Source of the DNA: Chryseobacterium indologenes | GTDB lineage: Bacteria; Bacteroidota; Bacteroidia; Flavobacteriales; Weeksellaceae | Length of the DNA: 64,000 bases | Direction: 5' to 3' | Assembly: GCF_018362995.1 (NCBI RefSeq) | Contig: NZ_CP074372.1 | Location: 372,001 to 436,000 of the forward strand | Shown here: positions 1-9,148 of the stretch, one piece after another | How positions within the stretch are numbered: position 1 is the first letter of the stretch | How the letters are laid out: every line of letters begins with the position of its first letter | The notes under the pieces: model-generated | The model's database searches: none | What the model was told of the DNA's origin: nothing | The model's input: only the letters and a program-made list of their open reading frames with translations | Made by a program: the position numbers and the translations under genes

Positions 1-3000
1 GGAGGTGGCGGTGGCGGTGGAAGCAGTGCTGTGACTGCCGAAAAAGCAGCTCCGGAAAGTAAGGTAAAACTGATCAAGGTGAATACTCCAGCAATGCCTT
101 CCACTGCCATTCAGCATACGAGTAAGCATTTTGATATTGTGCTGGCCATTGATATCCACTGGACACTGATCCCGCCGCCGCCATCATTTATGCTGATTCC
201 ACTGCCATTGCCACATCCTTTTATCGGAATTGTTTTTGACATCATGGATTACATTACCATCACCATTCCGATTCCGCAGTTTGCAAGAAATCTGATGCCA
301 TCACTGCCGGAAAGTATTCCAATGGGAGGCTCCATATACGTTCACGGAAGACACAAAGCTACCACCACTACCAGTGTAATGGGAGTGGTGATTCCGTTCA
401 GACACATTACATCACTCATTCCTGTATATATCATTCCTTTTCCTCAGGAAGCTCCGCACGAAGGAGAAGTGTATTATGGTTCACAGACCGTTTTGGCACA
501 GGGAAGTAAAATGAGCGGAAACCAGCCGCAGCAGGTCCTTACCTGTATGGGATTCCCTTTCGGGATGACTATGCTTCCTGCGATGCCGGATAAACCGAAG
601 AAAAATCCACTGGCCTATTTCGCATTCTATAATAACTTTTCAAGCATGTATATCCAGATCAATACGGGCGGGCCTGTATTGGTGGGAGGAGCTTTCGTCC
701 CGCATGTCTATACGCCCGGAGAAATGCTGATGCGTCTTGCGGGAATGTTTTTAATGAGAAGCCTGACCAAGAAAATAGGAAAGTTGGGAGCTAACGGATT
801 AAAGAAATTCAATAACAGTGTCCTTAAAAAAGCGCCGTTCAGTAAATTTAAATTTGCCAATGCTTTGTCTAAAAAATTGTGTAAATGGGGATTTGAGCCG
901 GTTAATCTTGTGACAGGAGCAATGGTTTTTGAATGGGATGATTTTGAAATTCAGGGAAGCACTCCTTTAAAATGGAAGAATGTATGGCACAGTGACAGAC
1001 CTTATGACTTCGGACCTTTAGGAAATGGGGTCTTCAGTAATCATGACCTGTTTATTCTTACTGAAAAAGGCAATAAGTTTGCCGGTTGGATGCATCCTGA
1101 CGAAAATATTGCCATGTTAATCCCTGCGCCTGAAATTGGTGAAGAGATGACCTATTTCAGGGATCAGAAAATATGGCAGTACAGACCAAGCAGCAGTATT
1201 TGGGTGATCCGTAAAGGAACTGATATTTATACCTATAAACGTTTCTATCATGTTACAGAAGGAACAATTTATAAAGTGATTCATATTGAATATGGAGATG
1301 GCACAATCAGAGAATATGAGTATGAAGACCGGAATATTGTACTGAAAACTATAAAAGATGTAAAGAGCGGATTCAGTATTGAAACGGTTATTCATCCCGA
1401 ATATAAAAAAATAACAGAAGTATATTACTGTTATAAAAAACAGAGAGACCTGCAGGTTCGCTACGATTATGATGAGCGGGGAAATCTTACCCATGTCTGG
1501 GATATTCATAAAAAAGCAATTGTCTTTGAATATGATGGAAGAAATCAGGTGGTGAAAAGAACGAACCGAAACGGAATGAGTTATCAGTGGGAATATGATG
1601 CAGAAGGAAGAGTAACGCATACCAAAGGTGTAGATGGGTATATGGAAGGAAAACTTCAGTATCATGATGAAGAAGGTTTCACGGAAGTTATTTATCCAAA
1701 ACAAAACAACAAAACAGAAGAGTATCATTATGATGAAAACTTTCTGGTTTATAAAATGGTAGATGGAGAAGGAGGGGAAACCTGGTATGATTACACTGCT
1801 CACAGCGAGCTGAAAATGGTAGGATCTCCCGAAGGCCGAGTTGAAGGATATACCTACGATGAAATGGGAAATATCAAGATTTTCCATAGCCCGGATGGGG
1901 AAGAATACCATTATCAGTACAATGAATTCGGACAGGTGATTGCCCGTCTCTCACCTTCGGGAACTTCTGAAACATGGAGTTATGATGAAGACGGAAAATT
2001 GCTGAGCTATACTGATCCCACAGAAGAAAGCGTATATTACGAATATGCCGATGGGGAAAGACTTCCTGAAACCAGTAGAAGAGCAGATATTATCACACAT
2101 TATGAGTACAATTCTAGAGGTCAGGTTATCCATTTGACCAATAGCGCAGGCGCTGAGCAATATCTGAAATATGACGAATACGGAAGAATGTTGGTTTTCA
2201 GCCCAAAACCTTTAAACAGAACCCTCCTGAACAGAGACAGAATGGGTAGGGTGGTAGAAGTAAATGAAGAAGGACAATTACCTTTGAAACTTCGTTATGA
2301 TGCTTATGACCTTCCGATATATGCTACAGACGGCCGTGCAGAATGGCTGCTGAGCTATACCCCATTGGGAAGCCTGAAACGTAAGGTGAGAAGAAATGCA
2401 ATTACCAATAAAAAAGAAGAGACCTTGATTTTTGGATATGATGCTTATGAAAACTTAGTAAGCATTACCAATGAAAAAGGAGAAATCTATTCTTTTGAAA
2501 GAAATAATAATAACGAAATCATAGGAGAAACAGGTTTTGACGGTCAGAAGAAGTTCTTTATTAGAGATAAAGACGGGCTCATTACCCAAAAAAGAACTCC
2601 TCAGGGAAGCAATACATTTTATGAATATGATTTAGGACGAAGAATAACACAGACCCATTACCCTGACGGCACCTGGGAGGCATATCAATATGATACTTCA
2701 GGATTACTGGTTAAAGCTGATAATGAAGACAGCAGTATCAGTTTCCAGAGAAATAAATTAGGACAGATCATCACTGAAAAACAAGGTGAACACTCTATTC
2801 AGTATGAATATGACGATCAGGGAAATCTTATAGGTCTGCAAAGCAGTTTGGGTGCGGAAATAGAATATTCTTACAATGATCTGAGGCATCTTAAAACTGT
2901 TAGGGCAGTTACTCCGGATCTTCAGTTGCCATGGCAGATGAACCTCAATATCAGCCAAAACGAACAACTGCTTTCCCGCGAAATGACGGGTGGTATAGAC

Positions 3001-4551
3001 AGCACTTTTGAATTTGATCATATCGGAATGCCGGTGAGTCAGAAAGTGACAGTTAATAAAACAGAAACGGCTTTCCATAAAGATTATGACTGGGCAGCCG
3101 GAAGCCGTTTGCTTCATGTTCTGGACAGGGTGACAGGTGGACGGACAAGATTTGATTATGATGCCTTTGGAAGCCTTGTCGCAGCAGAAAATTCCAGTGG
3201 GGAAGTTCAGTATAAAAATCCTGATGAAACTGGCTGTCTATACGAAAGTGCAAGAAGAACAGACCGTGTATATGATAAAGGCGGAAAACTTATGCGTGAC
3301 AAAAACTGGTTCTATCATTATGATGATGAAGGAAATTTACTATTAAAAAGTAAACGGCCGGTTAATAATGTTTTGCCTGAGCATCGGGAAGAAGAAAACA
3401 ACGTACATCCTTATTACAAAACGATAGCTTCAGACTGGCTGAATACTCCTAAACTGCCAAACGGTATAGACTTACCGGATGTGAATCCCGTATCTTCAGA
3501 AGAAGTACAAAGCCCGGAATGGAACCCTGGTGACTGGGCTTATTTCTGGCATGCCAACGGTATGCTTACCAAAGTAAAACGTCCGGATGGAAAAGAGGTG
3601 AGTTTTGGATATGATGCATTGGGAAGAAGAATATCTAAAATTGGAGCAAAGAAAATAACTCGTTATATTTGGGATGGCAATGTTCTTTTACATGAATGGA
3701 GTTACGATATTGATGAAGAACCTGTAACCACAGTAGATGATGACGGAAATGTCATTGTGGGCAAAGAACCTGTGGAGAATGTGGTGACCTGGGTATATGA
3801 GCGAAATTCATATGTGCCATGTGCCAAAATTATCAACGGAGAAAGCTACAGTATTGTTTCTGATTATTTAGGAAGACCTGTTCAGGCTTTTGATAAAGAA
3901 GGTAAAGTAATCTGGAGTACAGAATATGATATCTATGGAAATCTTAAAAATGTAAAAGGTGACCGATATTTTATTCCGTTCAGACAGCTTGGGCAATATG
4001 AGGATATAGAAACAGATGGTCTTTATTATAACAGATATAGATATTATGACAGCAGCAGTGGCGTATATCTGTCAAAAGACCCCATAGGCTTATTTGGGAA
4101 TAATCCCAACCCTTATGCATATGTTTTTGACAGCAATAACTGGGTGGATATCTTTGGCTTAGATCCACTTGGTACAACTGGATACGCAGTATATGCATTA
4201 TATGAAAACGGATCATCAACTCCATATTATGTAGGTATTACTAAACAAAATGTTGGTGATAGGATGTCTCAGCATATGGATACAGGAAGATATGGAGAAA
4301 CAACTACTCATAGAGTTCTCCAGGAAAATATAACAATAGAACAGGCAAGAGGATATGAGCAGTTTTATATTGAGCAGTATGAAACAAAAACAGGAATTAT
4401 TGGGGAAGAAATATCCTCTACAAATAGAGGAAATAAAATAAACTCGTTTGAAAAAACCCGTACAGATCCTAGAGGTGTTGCTTTTAAAGCTGAATACGAT
4501 AAAATTAAGAAAGAAGCTGAATTAGCTGGAACAAGAATAAAATGTAAATAA
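1..4551 (+). CDS. Rhs/YD-repeat polymorphic toxin with C-terminal GIY-YIG nuclease (5' end outside window)
   Basis: This is a contact-dependent toxin that probably kills competitors by cutting DNA. The reading frame is open from base 1 through a glycine-rich stretch, so the start lies upstream and the GTG at 31 is not a convincing start. The N-terminal part is rich in prolines and short hydrophobic stretches and resembles PAAR-like/DUF4150 domains of type VI effectors. A long series of YD repeats (for example YDERGNL, YDAEGRV, YDEMGNI) follows and ends in an Rhs core (SSSGVYLSKDPIGL, about 4054-4092). The last ~120 residues differ and show a GIY-YIG pattern: GYAVYAL, then YYVGIT, an Arg in DRMSQH, and Glu residues in YEQFYIEQY. 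Three immunity-type genes follow directly. The toxin assignment is firm as a family and inferred as an activity. Delivery by a type VI system is an inference. Confidence 0.88.
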   Translation, partial: GGGGGGGSSAVTAEKAAPESKVKLIKVNTPAMPSTAIQHTSKHFDIVLAIDIHWTLIPPPPSFMLIPLPLPHPFIGIVFDIMDYITITIPIPQFARNLMPSLPESIPMGGSIYVHGRHKATTTTSVMGVVIPFRHITSLIPVYIIPFPQEAPHEGEVYYGSQTVLAQGSKMSGNQPQQVLTCMGFPFGMTMLPAMPDKPKKNPLAYFAFYNNFSSMYIQINTGGPVLVGGAFVPHVYTPGEMLMRLAGMFLMRSLTKKIGKLGANGLKKFNNSVLKKAPFSKFKFANALSKKLCKWGFEPVNLVTGAMVFEWDDFEIQGSTPLKWKNVWHSDRPYDFGPLGNGVFSNHDLFILTEKGNKFAGWMHPDENIAMLIPAPEIGEEMTYFRDQKIWQYRPSSSIWVIRKGTDIYTYKRFYHVTEGTIYKVIHIEYGDGTIREYEYEDRNIVLKTIKDVKSGFSIETVIHPEYKKITEVYYCYKKQRDLQVRYDYDERGNLTHVWDIHKKAIVFEYDGRNQVVKRTNRNGMSYQWEYDAEGRVTHTKGVDGYMEGKLQYHDEEGFTEVIYPKQNNKTEEYHYDENFLVYKMVDGEGGETWYDYTAHSELKMVGSPEGRVEGYTYDEMGNIKIFHSPDGEEYHYQYNEFGQVIARLSPSGTSETWSYDEDGKLLSYTDPTEESVYYEYADGERLPETSRRADIITHYEYNSRGQVIHLTNSAGAEQYLKYDEYGRMLVFSPKPLNRTLLNRDRMGRVVEVNEEGQLPLKLRYDAYDLPIYATDGRAEWLLSYTPLGSLKRKVRRNAITNKKEETLIFGYDAYENLVSITNEKGEIYSFERNNNNEIIGETGFDGQKKFFIRDKDGLITQKRTPQGSNTFYEYDLGRRITQTHYPDGTWEAYQYDTSGLLVKADNEDSSISFQRNKLGQIITEKQGEHSIQYEYDDQGNLIGLQSSLGAEIEYSYNDLRHLKTVRAVTPDLQLPWQMNLNISQNEQLLSREMTGGIDSTFEFDHIGMPVSQKVTVNKTETAFHKDYDWAAGSRLLHVLDRVTGGRTRFDYDAFGSLVAAENSSGEVQYKNPDETGCLYESARRTDRVYDKGGKLMRDKNWFYHYDDEGNLLLKSKRPVNNVLPEHREEENNVHPYYKTIASDWLNTPKLPNGIDLPDVNPVSSEEVQSPEWNPGDWAYFWHANGMLTKVKRPDGKEVSFGYDALGRRISKIGAKKITRYIWDGNVLLHEWSYDIDEEPVTTVDDDGNVIVGKEPVENVVTWVYERNSYVPCAKIINGESYSIVSDYLGRPVQAFDKEGKVIWSTEYDIYGNLKNVKGDRYFIPFRQLGQYEDIETDGLYYNRYRYYDSSSGVYLSKDPIGLFGNNPNPYAYVFDSNNWVDIFGLDPLGTTGYAVYALYENGSSTPYYVGITKQNVGDRMSQHMDTGRYGETTTHRVLQENITIEQARGYEQFYIEQYETKTGIIGEEISSTNRGNKINSFEKTRTDPRGVAFKAEYDKIKKEAELAGTRIKCK

Positions 4552-4554
4552 TTT

Positions 4555-5058
4555 ATGGAATACTTTGAAAAAAAAGAAGGTAACATCTTTTTCATACCTT
4601 TATTTTTACCTGGAGGGGTAAAGGAAAATATTAAAAATTATAAATCTTTCAAATTTTCTGAAAATGAAACTTATGCTTATGGAAGATTAATTGAAAAAAA
4701 TGATTCAACAGGAGATCTTATTGAAATATTCAAATATACAGGTGAAATTCCAAAGGATAAGAACATAATTCTTAATTCGGGAAGATTAACAGAGCCTATC
4801 CATACTACGCTGGCTTTTGACAGAGACAGATGGAGATTCATTTTTGAAACAGATAATTATGATAAAAATAAAGATTCCAATTATTCTGAAATAACTTTTA
4901 TTCTGGGTACGGAAAATAGCTTTGATTTATGGAAAGGAGGTACAAAGCAAAGAATAAGTAATGACGAAGCTAAAAAATATAACCCTTGGACTATATTCAA
5001 TCCAACAAGAGTTGAAGATGCCATAAAGACTAATAACCTAGCCCAACTCCAGCAATAG
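4555..5058 (+). CDS. Imm26-like immunity protein, probable partner of the GIY-YIG toxin
   Basis: A 167-residue cytoplasmic protein with no signal peptide or membrane segment. The N-terminal KEGNIFFIPL followed by YAYGRLIEKN and a hydrophobic strand (LIEIFKYTG) matches what I know of the Imm26 family of polymorphic-toxin immunity proteins. The gene begins three bases after the Rhs stop codon, the position expected for the cognate antidote. It probably binds and blocks the nuclease tip. The family call rests on pattern memory. The immunity role follows mainly from position. Confidence 0.65.
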   Translation: MEYFEKKEGNIFFIPLFLPGGVKENIKNYKSFKFSENETYAYGRLIEKNDSTGDLIEIFKYTGEIPKDKNIILNSGRLTEPIHTTLAFDRDRWRFIFETDNYDKNKDSNYSEITFILGTENSFDLWKGGTKQRISNDEAKKYNPWTIFNPTRVEDAIKTNNLAQLQQ

Positions 5059-5071
5059 AAATAGTAAGATT

Positions 5072-5422
5072 ATGGAAATTAATGAATTAAAAGAAGTCAT
5101 CAAGCCTTTTTTTTGGGTAGAACATGCAAACAGCTTTTCGGTATGTTTAGATGTGGGAGCATATAAACAGGAAATATTTGATACCCGTGCTGATGAAGGG
5201 TTTGAAGGTAATGGTTATGATTGGGCATCGTTGGCAGACGTTTTTATCAGAGAAAAAAGAGCCGATCTGATGGATATCATTCATTTTGATCCTGAAGCAG
5301 GAATGTTTTGTGCTTACTCTTCCGATTCAGAAAAGTTGAAAGATTTTATTTTAAACTTTAAAAAAACATGTGAAGATGAAACTTTAATCAAAGATTTGTT
5401 TTCAAGGGCTGAACTTGACTAA
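5072..5422 (+). CDS. Imm51-like immunity protein
   Basis: A 116-residue acidic protein with the motif TRADEGFEGNGYDWASLA and later FDPEAGMFCAYS, which I recognise as the Imm51 family signature. It starts 13 bases after the preceding gene and so probably shares its transcript. Because the toxin directly upstream already has a closer immunity candidate, this one may protect against a different toxin tip (an orphan immunity gene). Such arrays are common downstream of Rhs genes. Whether it recognises the GIY-YIG tip cannot be read from the sequence. Confidence 0.75.
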   Translation: MEINELKEVIKPFFWVEHANSFSVCLDVGAYKQEIFDTRADEGFEGNGYDWASLADVFIREKRADLMDIIHFDPEAGMFCAYSSDSEKLKDFILNFKKTCEDETLIKDLFSRAELD

Positions 5423-5500
5423 TCAAATATTAAAACAATTTAAACAGGTTTAGATGATAATTAGCAGATAAAACTTAATCCAAATCCAATCCAAATATAC

Positions 5501-5995
5501 ATGAAGAAAATATTCTCAGAACTTAAAGGTTTTGTGGTGTTTAGTCCGCAGCTTTTAGCAAACTACCTGCAGGAAAATCATCTTCCGGGTACTAATATTT
5601 TAAAATATTTCGTAGAAAATGAGCATGGAGACGAAATCACAAAATCAGGAATCGCTATTCCAATAATAGGGGTAGAAGAAGATTATTATGCATTCAGAGT
5701 CTCTGTGAATGACGAAAAGATTTTAAATGATGATGAAGTAGAGGTGGAGTCACGAGGCTGGATATTTCAAACCGCTAATAATGAAGTGAAAATTGTTGGC
5801 ATTGGCTATTTAAAAGATATTGCTGCTATCAGCGAAGAAAATAGTGTCACACTATCTCTGGAAAACGGATGGTATTCTTTAAAAATACGGGGAGGGAATA
5901 AAGACGGTGAAAGACTATTTGAACTGAATATGCAGAAACAGGACGTGTATCCGGCCTTTAGCGGAGATGTGACTACCGAATATTATTACGGGTAA
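5501..5995 (+). CDS. Unrecognised small protein at the end of the Rhs immunity array
   Basis: A 164-residue soluble protein that I cannot assign to a family. It has mixed alpha/beta character, no signal peptide and no membrane segment, and ends in a tyrosine-rich tail. It lies 78 bases after the Imm51-like gene and is the last gene before tRNA-Ser. Size, acidity and position suggest another immunity protein or a remnant of an earlier toxin-immunity pair. The ATG at 5501 is the only start that fits, preceded by an A-rich leader. Function is unknown and the immunity role is inference. Confidence 0.6.
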   Translation: MKKIFSELKGFVVFSPQLLANYLQENHLPGTNILKYFVENEHGDEITKSGIAIPIIGVEEDYYAFRVSVNDEKILNDDEVEVESRGWIFQTANNEVKIVGIGYLKDIAAISEENSVTLSLENGWYSLKIRGGNKDGERLFELNMQKQDVYPAFSGDVTTEYYYG

Positions 5996-6061
5996 AAATA
6001 GGCATTAAAAAATAGTAATGAAGGCGAAATACCTTTATTAAAGGGTAAATAACTGAAGTTG

Positions 6062-6090
6062 AGTTGTTAATAAATTTTAATTTAACAACT
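6062..6090 (+). terminator. Weak AT-rich hairpin after the Rhs immunity array
   Basis: A nine-base inverted repeat (AGTTGTTAA at 6062-6070 and TTAACAACT at 6082-6090) with an 11-base loop lies after the last immunity gene. No clear T-run follows, so termination is uncertain. It may simply be AT-rich structure. Confidence 0.3.
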
Positions 6091-6148
6091 TCGAAAGATA
6101 GAATTTTCTTCAAAAACAGAGAAATGTAAATTTTCTTCAAAAAATATT

Positions 6149-6178
6149 TTGCCAGTAATAAAAAACGTTCTATATTTG
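6149..6178 (+). promoter_or_regulatory. Bacteroidota-type promoter of tRNA-Ser
   Basis: TTG at 6149-6151, a spacer of exactly 19 bases, and TATATTTG at 6171-6178 match the Bacteroidota primary sigma factor consensus (TTG-N19-TAnnTTTG). The tRNA begins 34 bases after the -7 box. This is one of the clearest promoters in the window. Confidence 0.9.
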
Positions 6179-6212
6179 CACCACTGAAAACAACGGTATA
6201 ACCGGAGTTAAA

Positions 6213-6300
6213 GGAGAGTTGGCAGAGTGGTCGATTGCGGCAGTCTTGAAAACTGTTGACTGTAACAGGTCCGGGGGTTCGAATCCCTCACTCTCCGCCA
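6213..6300 (+). tRNA. tRNA-Ser (anticodon UGA)
   Basis: An 88-base class II tRNA including an encoded CCA. The acceptor stem GGAGAGT pairs with ACTCTCC. The anticodon loop CTTGAAA carries TGA at 6247-6249, which reads UCA-type serine codons. A long variable arm and the T-loop GGTTCGAATCC are present. The last part of the gene is also the attachment site of the genomic island, so the 3' end seen here was brought in or rebuilt by integration. The copy at the far end (52634) is followed by CAA rather than CCA, which suggests that the original chromosomal gene did not encode its CCA. Confidence 0.97.
6282..6298 (+). repeat. Island attachment site, tRNA-proximal copy
   Basis: The 17 bases aatccctcactctccgc at the 3' end of tRNA-Ser are repeated exactly and in the same orientation at 52634-52650. 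A direct repeat of a tRNA 3' end next to a tyrosine integrase gene is the classic footprint of site-specific integration. Confidence 0.92.
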
Positions 6301-6322
6301 GGTTAGAAACCAAAATAAGCTA

Positions 6323-6357
6323 AAACGCTGTAAACATCAATGTTTACAGCGTTTTTT
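6323..6357 (+). terminator. Terminator of tRNA-Ser supplied by the island
   Basis: A 14-base perfect stem (6323-6336 and 6341-6354) with a TCAA loop, followed by a T-run. It lies just inside the island and so replaces the original tRNA terminator, now displaced to about 52673. Confidence 0.88.
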
Positions 6358-6386
6358 GTTTTACGCTTGTATCAAAAAAAACCAAA

Positions 6387-6449
6387 ATAGGTCACGATTT
6401 ATATGACCTATTTCGTGTCCCATTCAAAAAATTACAAAAATGGGTCACG
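6387..6449. repeat. Two inverted repeats between attachment site and integrase
   Basis: The first is ATAGGTCA (6387-6394) against TGACCTAT (6404-6411), a perfect match. The second is CGTGTCCCATT (6414-6424) against AATGGGTCACG (6439-6449), with one mismatch. The core GGTCACGA also occurs as a direct repeat. Their place beside the attachment core fits integrase arm-binding sites or an operator of the integrase gene. That role is inference. Confidence 0.55.
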
Positions 6450-6551
6450 AAAAATCAGGGAAATCCCGACCAACAGGCAGTCTAACGATTGTACATCTTG
6501 CAAAAAGTGGTAACAAAAAGTAAATTATTAAACCATTAAAGTTATCACACA

Positions 6552-7769
6552 ATGAACAAAACATTCAACCTGTTATTCTTTATAAAAAAGAATAAGATCA
6601 GAACAAACGGAACCGCTCCCATCTACTTACGAATTACGATAGACGGCAAGGCCGCAGACATTGCTGCTAAAAGATATATCGATCCGAAGAAATGGGATGT
6701 TAAGGCACACAAGGCACTAGGTAATTCGCAAGAAGCTAAAACACTGAATCTCTATCTTAAAACTTTGGAACAGAAAGTTTACGATTTCCACTACCTGATG
6801 CTGAAAGAAGAAAACTTTGTAACTGCAGAGAGTTTAAAATCTAAACTGCTTGGAACTGACATTGAGCAAAGAATGCTCATCCCCATCTTTCAGGAGCATA
6901 ATGATAAAGTGGAAGCCTTGGTCGGTCAGGATTTTGCTGCCGGAACATTGGAACGTTACAGAACTTCCTTAAAGCATACGCAGGAATTCATTAACTGGAA
7001 GTACAAAGTTTCTGATATTGATATCACGCAAATCGATCACGGTTTTATCAGTGATTATGATTTCTGGTTGCGCAGTGTGCGTAAATGCGCAAACAATACA
7101 GCCGTTAAATACCTCAAAAATTTCAAAAAGATCATTCGTTTGTGTATGGCGCACGGTTGGATCACCAAAGATCCTTTTCTCGGCTATAAAGCAAAAATAA
7201 AGGCTGTCGAACGTCCATATCTTACCAAAGACGAAATTCAGATGATTTACGAAAAGGAATTTGCATCAGACCGATTGAACCAAGTTCGGGATATCTTCCT
7301 TTTTAGCTGCTATACCGGATTGGCTTACGTGGATGTCAAGCAATTGTCTAAGTCTAACATCAACGTTGGGATTGATGGTGATCAATGGATTTTTACCCAT
7401 CGTCAAAAGACCGATATTTCAACCAGAGTTCCATTATTGCCTGTAGCTCAAGAGCTGGTTTTAAAGTATGAGAATCATCCACAATGCGTCAATTCAGATG
7501 TCCTGTTTCCTGTTCTCAGCAATCAAAAAATGAATTCGTATCTCAAAGAGATTGCGAGCGTCTGTGGAATCAATAAAGATTTGACTTTCCATATCGCAAG
7601 GCATACGTTTGCTACTACTGTTACTTTATCCAATGGGGTTCCCATTGAAAGTGTGAGTAAAATGCTGGGGCATACGAATATAAAAACGACGCAGCATTAT
7701 GCGAAGATCCTGGATAAGAAAGTGAGTGATGATATGATGGTTTTAAGGGGAAAACTTCATAACAAATAA
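6552..7769 (+). CDS. int: Tyrosine-type site-specific integrase of the island
   Basis: A 405-residue tyrosine recombinase that inserts and excises the island at tRNA-Ser. The N-terminal ~90 residues form an arm-binding domain of the type seen in Bacteroidota integrases (YLRITIDGKAADIAAKRYI). A SAM-like core-binding domain follows, then the catalytic domain with HIARH (His/Arg near residues 347-350), LGHTNIKTTQHYA (His near 374) and the nucleophilic Tyr near 383. The position of the first catalytic Arg is occupied by the sequence TGLAYVDVKQL, without an arginine there. This is known for CTnDOT-like integrases, so it need not mean inactivity. The gene is transcribed away from the tRNA and begins 254 bases inside the island. 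Confidence 0.93.
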   Translation: MNKTFNLLFFIKKNKIRTNGTAPIYLRITIDGKAADIAAKRYIDPKKWDVKAHKALGNSQEAKTLNLYLKTLEQKVYDFHYLMLKEENFVTAESLKSKLLGTDIEQRMLIPIFQEHNDKVEALVGQDFAAGTLERYRTSLKHTQEFINWKYKVSDIDITQIDHGFISDYDFWLRSVRKCANNTAVKYLKNFKKIIRLCMAHGWITKDPFLGYKAKIKAVERPYLTKDEIQMIYEKEFASDRLNQVRDIFLFSCYTGLAYVDVKQLSKSNINVGIDGDQWIFTHRQKTDISTRVPLLPVAQELVLKYENHPQCVNSDVLFPVLSNQKMNSYLKEIASVCGINKDLTFHIARHTFATTVTLSNGVPIESVSKMLGHTNIKTTQHYAKILDKKVSDDMMVLRGKLHNK

Positions 7770-7909
7770 AAAAATAGGGATAAATAAAAAAGTCTTACAC
7801 TTATTTTAGGACGGGACATCCCTTTAAATTTGATTTTTAAGATATGCCTATAACATATAAACACTACTCTATTTTAATGGCCTTATTTAAGATGGAACGG
7901 TATCCTTTA

Positions 7910-9148
7910 TTAGATAATTATATTTGTTTTTCTAAAAACTTCTTCACCTAAATCTTTACCTTTTTTTATTCTCCCGGAATCTAGAATACTTACAAACCCC
8001 AATTTACACTGATTTATCTTGTTATTATATATGAATTTGTAATTTCCAAACTCACTATCTTTTTGATTTATTTGAGGATATAACAACATACTTTGCGGTG
8101 ATTCCCAATGTAGGTTATATACAAACATTTGTTTTAAATCTTGATCGGAAGGCTTGTTAGATGTCACAACTTTCCATTTTGTGTCAATGATAAAATTTTC
8201 TCCATTTTCTTTTCTAATCAGTATGTCAGGTTTAATTCTTTTATTCTCCCAAAATTTATCTGAATTTTGATAAGAAACTTTATAGTTTGCAGGTTTATAT
8301 TTGTGAAGAATTCTGAAAATATATTCTTCCCAAAGTTTGTTCATATCAAACAATAAGGTTAACATATTTTCAGTACCTGAGCTGATATTTGGTGAGTAGT
8401 TTAGAATTAACATTTTTGCAATTTGTATTGCATTGGTGTAGGGCTTAGTTTTACGGTTTGTTTGAACCATCGCAAAGTGTCTTGAAGTTATCTTCACTTT
8501 GTCAATTTTATCAAACTCGAACATGATTCTATTAATTCGATCGGTAAATTTTCCGTTTTCTAAATGTTGCAACACGGATACGCCTTCAAGTAAAATTTGA
8601 TGGATTACGTTATTTCTGTCATATACTTGATGGGAACAGTAGAACCGTTCTTTATGAACTACATTTTTTTGAATATTCTGAGAAAACAACAATTTTCCTT
8701 TTAATGAAAATTGATTGCTTTGGTTCTTTCTGTATTTTTTAATTAAACCTCTTTTAATTAAATATTCTATTTCATTTAAATAAATCTCATAATAAGCTTC
8801 AAGAACAGAATTATATCTCTTTTTAAGATGTGTCTCAGATATATTATCAACTTGAATTAATTTACATTCCTTCAACATATGAAGTAACACATCACGCCAA
8901 AGTAATTTATTATCTGAGTTGTCCGCTTTTGGTAAAATTTCAATAGTTAATCCGCCAATTTGAATAACCCCTACGTAACTATTAAACAGAATTCCTTTGT
9001 GTACTGTTGTAAAGTATTTGTTACCATTTTTTTCATTGAATAACACCAACGCTTGGAAGTTAGATTCAGTAAATCCATCTTGTCCAATTTTTAATTTTTG
9101 GTATTCAAATACTTGTATTAATTTATTTTTGGACATCTTCTTCGGCAT
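7910..9148 (-). CDS. mcrC: McrC, nuclease subunit of McrBC type IV restriction
   Basis: A 412-residue partner of McrB that supplies the PD-(D/E)XK nuclease for cutting modified DNA. The C-terminal half has KPDILI followed by ENFIIDTKWKV, the expected D...DxK arrangement. The N-terminal part has the beta-rich LTIEILPKADN region typical of McrC. The gene overlaps the end of mcrB by 26 bases, so the two are translationally coupled. An internal ATG (protein starting MSKNKL, near 9136) is an alternative start with a smaller overlap. The gene is convergent with the integrase gene. Confidence 0.9.
   Translation of the reverse strand: MPKKMSKNKLIQVFEYQKLKIGQDGFTESNFQALVLFNEKNGNKYFTTVHKGILFNSYVGVIQIGGLTIEILPKADNSDNKLLWRDVLLHMLKECKLIQVDNISETHLKKRYNSVLEAYYEIYLNEIEYLIKRGLIKKYRKNQSNQFSLKGKLLFSQNIQKNVVHKERFYCSHQVYDRNNVIHQILLEGVSVLQHLENGKFTDRINRIMFEFDKIDKVKITSRHFAMVQTNRKTKPYTNAIQIAKMLILNYSPNISSGTENMLTLLFDMNKLWEEYIFRILHKYKPANYKVSYQNSDKFWENKRIKPDILIRKENGENFIIDTKWKVVTSNKPSDQDLKQMFVYNLHWESPQSMLLYPQINQKDSEFGNYKFIYNNKINQCKLGFVSILDSGRIKKGKDLGEEVFRKTNIII

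Noticed and set aside
1117..1911. A 264-codon frame on the minus strand inside the Rhs gene
   Set aside because: It mirrors the tyrosine/aspartate-rich YD-repeat codons of the real gene, has phenylalanine/isoleucine-rich content and no family features.
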